64,000 nucleotides of DNA from positions 1-64,000 of the forward strand of contig JAEDDH010000017.1 in NCBI GenBank assembly GCA_016293845.1, given 5' to 3'. Position numbers and translations under genes: made by a program. Origin of the DNA: Bacteroidales bacterium. Its GTDB lineage: Bacteria > Bacteroidota > Bacteroidia > Bacteroidales > UBA3824. Of this stretch, positions 61,522 through 64,000 are shown one piece after another. Each line of letters starts with the position of its first letter. Position 1 is the stretch's first letter. Below the pieces are notes generated by a model. The model had not been told where the DNA came from and made no database searches. It saw only the letters and a program-made list of their open reading frames with translations.

Positions 61522-62784
61522 ATGAAAGTACTCCTAATATCAACATCCGACCGCAAAGGTGGCGCAGCAATTGCCTGCCTGAGGTTGTTCAACGCTCTCA
61601 AAAAAAACGGTACAGATGTAAAAATGCTTGTAAGAGACAAACTTACAAACACAGAAGGAGTATATTCTGTTAACACAAATATTTTTAAAAAGATTGTCAA
61701 CAAAGCCGCATATCTTGCCGAGCGTATTCAGGTGGCTATTGCGGTAAAACTCCGCCGCAAAAACCTTTTCCGTGCCGACACTGGTAGTTTTGGTGTAATG
61801 GGCATTGCCGACCATCCGCTTGTTAAGGAAGCCGACGTTATCAACATTCATTGGACAAGCCAAGGTATGCTCTCGATTTCGGCTATCAAAAAATTGATGC
61901 TTCAAGGCAAACGGATAGTGTTTACAATGCACGATATGCACTATTTTACAGGCATTTGTCATTACGCCAACACATGCGAAAACTATATCAAAGAGTGCGG
62001 CAACTGTCAATATCTCGGCGGAGGACGCAACAACGACCTTTCGCACAAGATTTTTGCCGCCAAAAATAGTCTTCCAGGACGCAACACTCTTAAATTTGTG
62101 GCGTGCAGCAATTGGCTTGCCGACGTTGCCAAGAAATCGGGAATGATGCACGATTGCGAAATTTTACACGCGCCAAACCCAATCGACACCGAAGTTTTCC
62201 GCCCAATGGACAAGGAAGACGCTAAAAAACGGTTTGGAATATCGTCCGACAAAAAGGTGCTTTTATGCGGAGCCGACAATTATAGCGACGACCGCAAGGG
62301 TTACAAATACCTTATTAAAGCATTGCATCACATACACAGTCAAAATCCGCAATACAACAAAAAGATAACGTTGCTGATTTTTGGCAAAGGCGACATCCGA
62401 CCGTTTAAAAAACTGCCTTACGAAATTGTTCAGGCGGGATATATTAAAACCGACGCCGACCTTGCCGCTCTATATTCGGCAGGAGATGTGTACGTAAGTC
62501 CATCGTTAGAAGACAATCTGCCCAACACCATTATGGAATCGCTTGCTTGCAGCACACCTTGCGCCGCGTTTGCCATTGGCGGAATACCCGAAATGATTGA
62601 AAACGGAGTCAACGGACGACTTGCCAAACCCAAAGATCACGAGAGCCTTGCCGATGCCGTTATCAAAATTCTATTTGCCTACGATTCTATCAAATTGTCG
62701 CAAAACGCACGATGCAAGGTAGAATCCGAATTTTCGGAGCCCATCATCGCTATGCGCTACCATACTATTTACCGGGAGTTTTAA
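61522..62784 (+). CDS. Glycosyltransferase family 4 protein
   Basis: A 420-residue GT-B glycosyltransferase. The N-terminus KVLLISTSDRKGGAAIACLRLFNAL is the acceptor-lobe start, DVINIHWTSQGMLSISAI and VFTMHDMHYFTGICHYANTC follow. The donor lobe contains VLLCGADNYSDDRKGYKYLIKAL and the nucleotide-sugar motif PSLEDNLPNTIMESLACSTP (E...E). A cysteine-rich C-x(5)-C-x(4)-C-type stretch (CHYANTCENYIKECGNC) is typical of this subgroup in Bacteroidota. The sugar is unknown. Its 3' end overlaps the convergent gene by 4 bp. Confidence 0.9.
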   Translation: MKVLLISTSDRKGGAAIACLRLFNALKKNGTDVKMLVRDKLTNTEGVYSVNTNIFKKIVNKAAYLAERIQVAIAVKLRRKNLFRADTGSFGVMGIADHPLVKEADVINIHWTSQGMLSISAIKKLMLQGKRIVFTMHDMHYFTGICHYANTCENYIKECGNCQYLGGGRNNDLSHKIFAAKNSLPGRNTLKFVACSNWLADVAKKSGMMHDCEILHAPNPIDTEVFRPMDKEDAKKRFGISSDKKVLLCGADNYSDDRKGYKYLIKALHHIHSQNPQYNKKITLLIFGKGDIRPFKKLPYEIVQAGYIKTDADLAALYSAGDVYVSPSLEDNLPNTIMESLACSTPCAAFAIGGIPEMIENGVNGRLAKPKDHESLADAVIKILFAYDSIKLSQNARCKVESEFSEPIIAMRYHTIYREF

Positions 62785-63440
62785 TCTACATAAGTATTTT
62801 CCTCGTCGTTGTTGTTGCTGCGATTTTCGTTGCCTATAACATCAAACTTAATATTGTTGTTGTTTTGTGGAACAGCCCCGCCTTGATAAGAAGCGTTTTT
62901 GTATTTTTCGATCCATGCGGGGTCTTCCATATCGTGAAGAAGCATAAATGCCATCAAGCCGTAGCAGTAGTCGCTTATTTTAAAAATGCCGTATTTTTTG
63001 AGGATAGCCATCTGCGCTTCGGAGGGCAAAACGGGAATAGAATCGTTGGTGCTCCATCCTTGTTCGGGCTTATCTTGCGTGGCGTAGGGATATTCGGTGT
63101 AACGGAGTTTCCAAAGGTCGCCCACGATACCGGGGTTTTTGATACCGAAATTGGCAAAATAGTCGGCACCCTGAGAGTTTGCTGCGCTACGTTCGCGACC
63201 AGCGGCACGGTTTACAAATCCGTCCATGGTAAGGTATGTGTATTTGAGCGTGCCGTCGGGATTGATATGAATCTCTACAAAACGCTCCAAGAGGTTGCTA
63301 CCGGGCAAAAGGCAGAAACCAAGAAAATCGGTATCTTGGTCGTCGGCATTTTCGCCAAAAGAAAGGTACTCTTCGTAATCCTGCGCATTAAGGCACAGAG
63401 CCGAAAGCATAAAAACAAACGCTAATGCAAATTTTCTCAT
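62781..63440 (-). CDS. Secreted protein of unknown function
   Basis: A 219-residue protein; the start is set at MRKFALAFVFMLSALCLNAQ (63440), a signal peptide, rather than the longer frame to 63548. The mature part has FCLLPGSNLLERFVEIHINPDGTLKYTYLTMDG, followed by PVLPSEAQMAILKKYGIF, and ends in an Asn-rich tail (NNNNIKFDVIGNENRSNNNDEE). I do not recognise the family. It is convergent with the glycosyltransferase gene and follows the CYTH-domain gene on the same strand. Confidence 0.7.
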   Translation of the reverse strand: MRKFALAFVFMLSALCLNAQDYEEYLSFGENADDQDTDFLGFCLLPGSNLLERFVEIHINPDGTLKYTYLTMDGFVNRAAGRERSAANSQGADYFANFGIKNPGIVGDLWKLRYTEYPYATQDKPEQGWSTNDSIPVLPSEAQMAILKKYGIFKISDYCYGLMAFMLLHDMEDPAWIEKYKNASYQGGAVPQNNNNIKFDVIGNENRSNNNDEENTYVD

Positions 63441-63566
63441 ATTAATAAGGTTTTTATATCTTAACGCCCGCAACGGCAAAAAATTACAAAAAAAGAGAGA
63501 AAACTTCGAGTGTCGGCGAAATTTTCTCTCGTAAAGGTTATATAGCAAGTTATATTCAGGAACATC

Positions 63567-64000
63567 TTACACAGCCTCGCGGAGCATATCACAATACGAG
63601 AACGGAATTACATCGCGCTGCTTGATACCCATAAGGCTAAGGTAGAATTTGCAGGTTTGGAGGGTAGACGAATAGTTTTCGTCGTCGCTCTCAGCCTCAA
63701 TTTCCACAAAATTGCCGAGTCCTTCCACTTGGTCGATATTGATTTTTACATTGTCGATAATGTAAATTTCGCGACGTTTGGTTACCACCTTGTCTAATCC
63801 GCAGGTTTTAATCAAGAGGTCTTTCATAAGACTGTTCGACACGTGGCGGTAAAGTTTTCCGGTGGTAGTCTCCTCGGTGTACTTAAATATAGTTACGGTG
63901 TTGCCACTTTCGCGAAGTTTGAGGATATGGCTGTTGTCTTTGAGGTACGAGTCGGTTTCGTTGTTGCAGCCCTGATACTTGGCGTTAACGGTTTCAAGTA
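63567..64000 (-). CDS. CYTH-domain protein (class IV adenylate cyclase-like), 5' end outside window
   Basis: The coding frame runs from the right edge to a stop at 63567. It reads LETVNAKYQGCNNETDSYLKDNSHILKLRES, then TIFKYTEET, KRREIYIIDNVKINIDQVEGLGNFVEIEAES. This K-x-R, D-x-V-x-G-x-G-x-F-x-E-I-E pattern is that of CYTH-fold enzymes (CyaB-like cyclases and triphosphatases). The start codon lies beyond 64000; an internal ATG at 63842 would lose the first catalytic strands and is rejected. Substrate is unknown. Confidence 0.8.
   Translation of the reverse strand, partial: LETVNAKYQGCNNETDSYLKDNSHILKLRESGNTVTIFKYTEETTTGKLYRHVSNSLMKDLLIKTCGLDKVVTKRREIYIIDNVKINIDQVEGLGNFVEIEAESDDENYSSTLQTCKFYLSLMGIKQRDVIPFSYCDMLREAV

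Overview
The window reads as chromosomal DNA of an uncultured member of the Bacteroidota, most likely order Bacteroidales. Reasons: repeated -33/-7 promoters of the form TTTG-N19..21-TAnnTTTG; almost no Shine-Dalgarno sequences; a very short F1 epsilon subunit; RemB/Wzi-like outer-membrane proteins; a SiaC/DUF1987 protein; and many families common in this group (AAA-ATPase-like/PD-(D/E)XK, DUF4143 ATPase, DUF3990/DUF3791, GldM-C-like domain). Housekeeping genes (atpDC, rpsT, upp, rsgA, ahcY, ruvB, nadB, rnhB, tyrS, pheS, a tRNA-Arg) alternate with accessory blocks, so this is an ordinary chromosome segment carrying at least two defence islands.

Region 0-13 kb: a tandem repeat cut by the left edge, an amidohydrolase and an AAA-like/nuclease protein on the minus strand. 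Then comes a plus-strand type I restriction-modification operon (hsdM, hsdS, hsdR, a YgjP-like metallopeptidase) followed by a GHKL-ATPase fused to a PD-(D/E)XK nuclease. Region 13-27 kb: atpD-atpC, a DUF3791-DUF3990 (ADP-ribosyltransferase-like) cassette, secreted and Bor-like lipoproteins, a structured RNA-like element, a DUF4143 ATPase with a palindromic promoter, an esterase, a frameshifted Ig-like/GldM-C protein, a glycosyltransferase pair, radC, rpsT and a GT2 glycosyltransferase.

Region 27-32 kb: two related small-RNA-like units, an acyltransferase-like protein, upp, rsgA and a RemB-like outer-membrane protein. Region 32-40 kb is the most interesting part: a leftward operon of five tightly packed genes, SMEK protein, ABC-3C middle component, ABC-3C ATPase, McrB-like AAA+ and DUF2357-PD-(D/E)XK nuclease. 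It combines an ABC three-component module with a McrBC-like module. Beside it lies a DUF1016 nuclease gene bracketed by 94-bp direct repeats, each carrying a promoter.

Region 40-54 kb: a U32 peptidase, ahcY, an RHH/YafQ toxin-antitoxin pair with palindromic operators, a chorismate mutase-DUF3781 fusion broken at a poly-A tract, ogt, a tRNA, siaC-like, an M28-like lipoprotein, ruvB, an epimerase, a WecA-like transferase, a second RemB-like protein and nadB. Region 54-64 kb: a leftward ppi-pheS-tyrS-rnhB cluster, a decayed zinc-ribbon gene, a DASS transporter, an AraC regulator (frameshifted) beside a decayed TolC gene, a glycosyltransferase, and a CYTH-domain gene cut by the right edge.

One caution runs through the whole window. 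At least six reading frames are broken by an apparent single missing base, several within short homopolymers. This looks more like consensus indel error than gene decay at most of those sites, so the frameshifted genes should be read as possibly intact.
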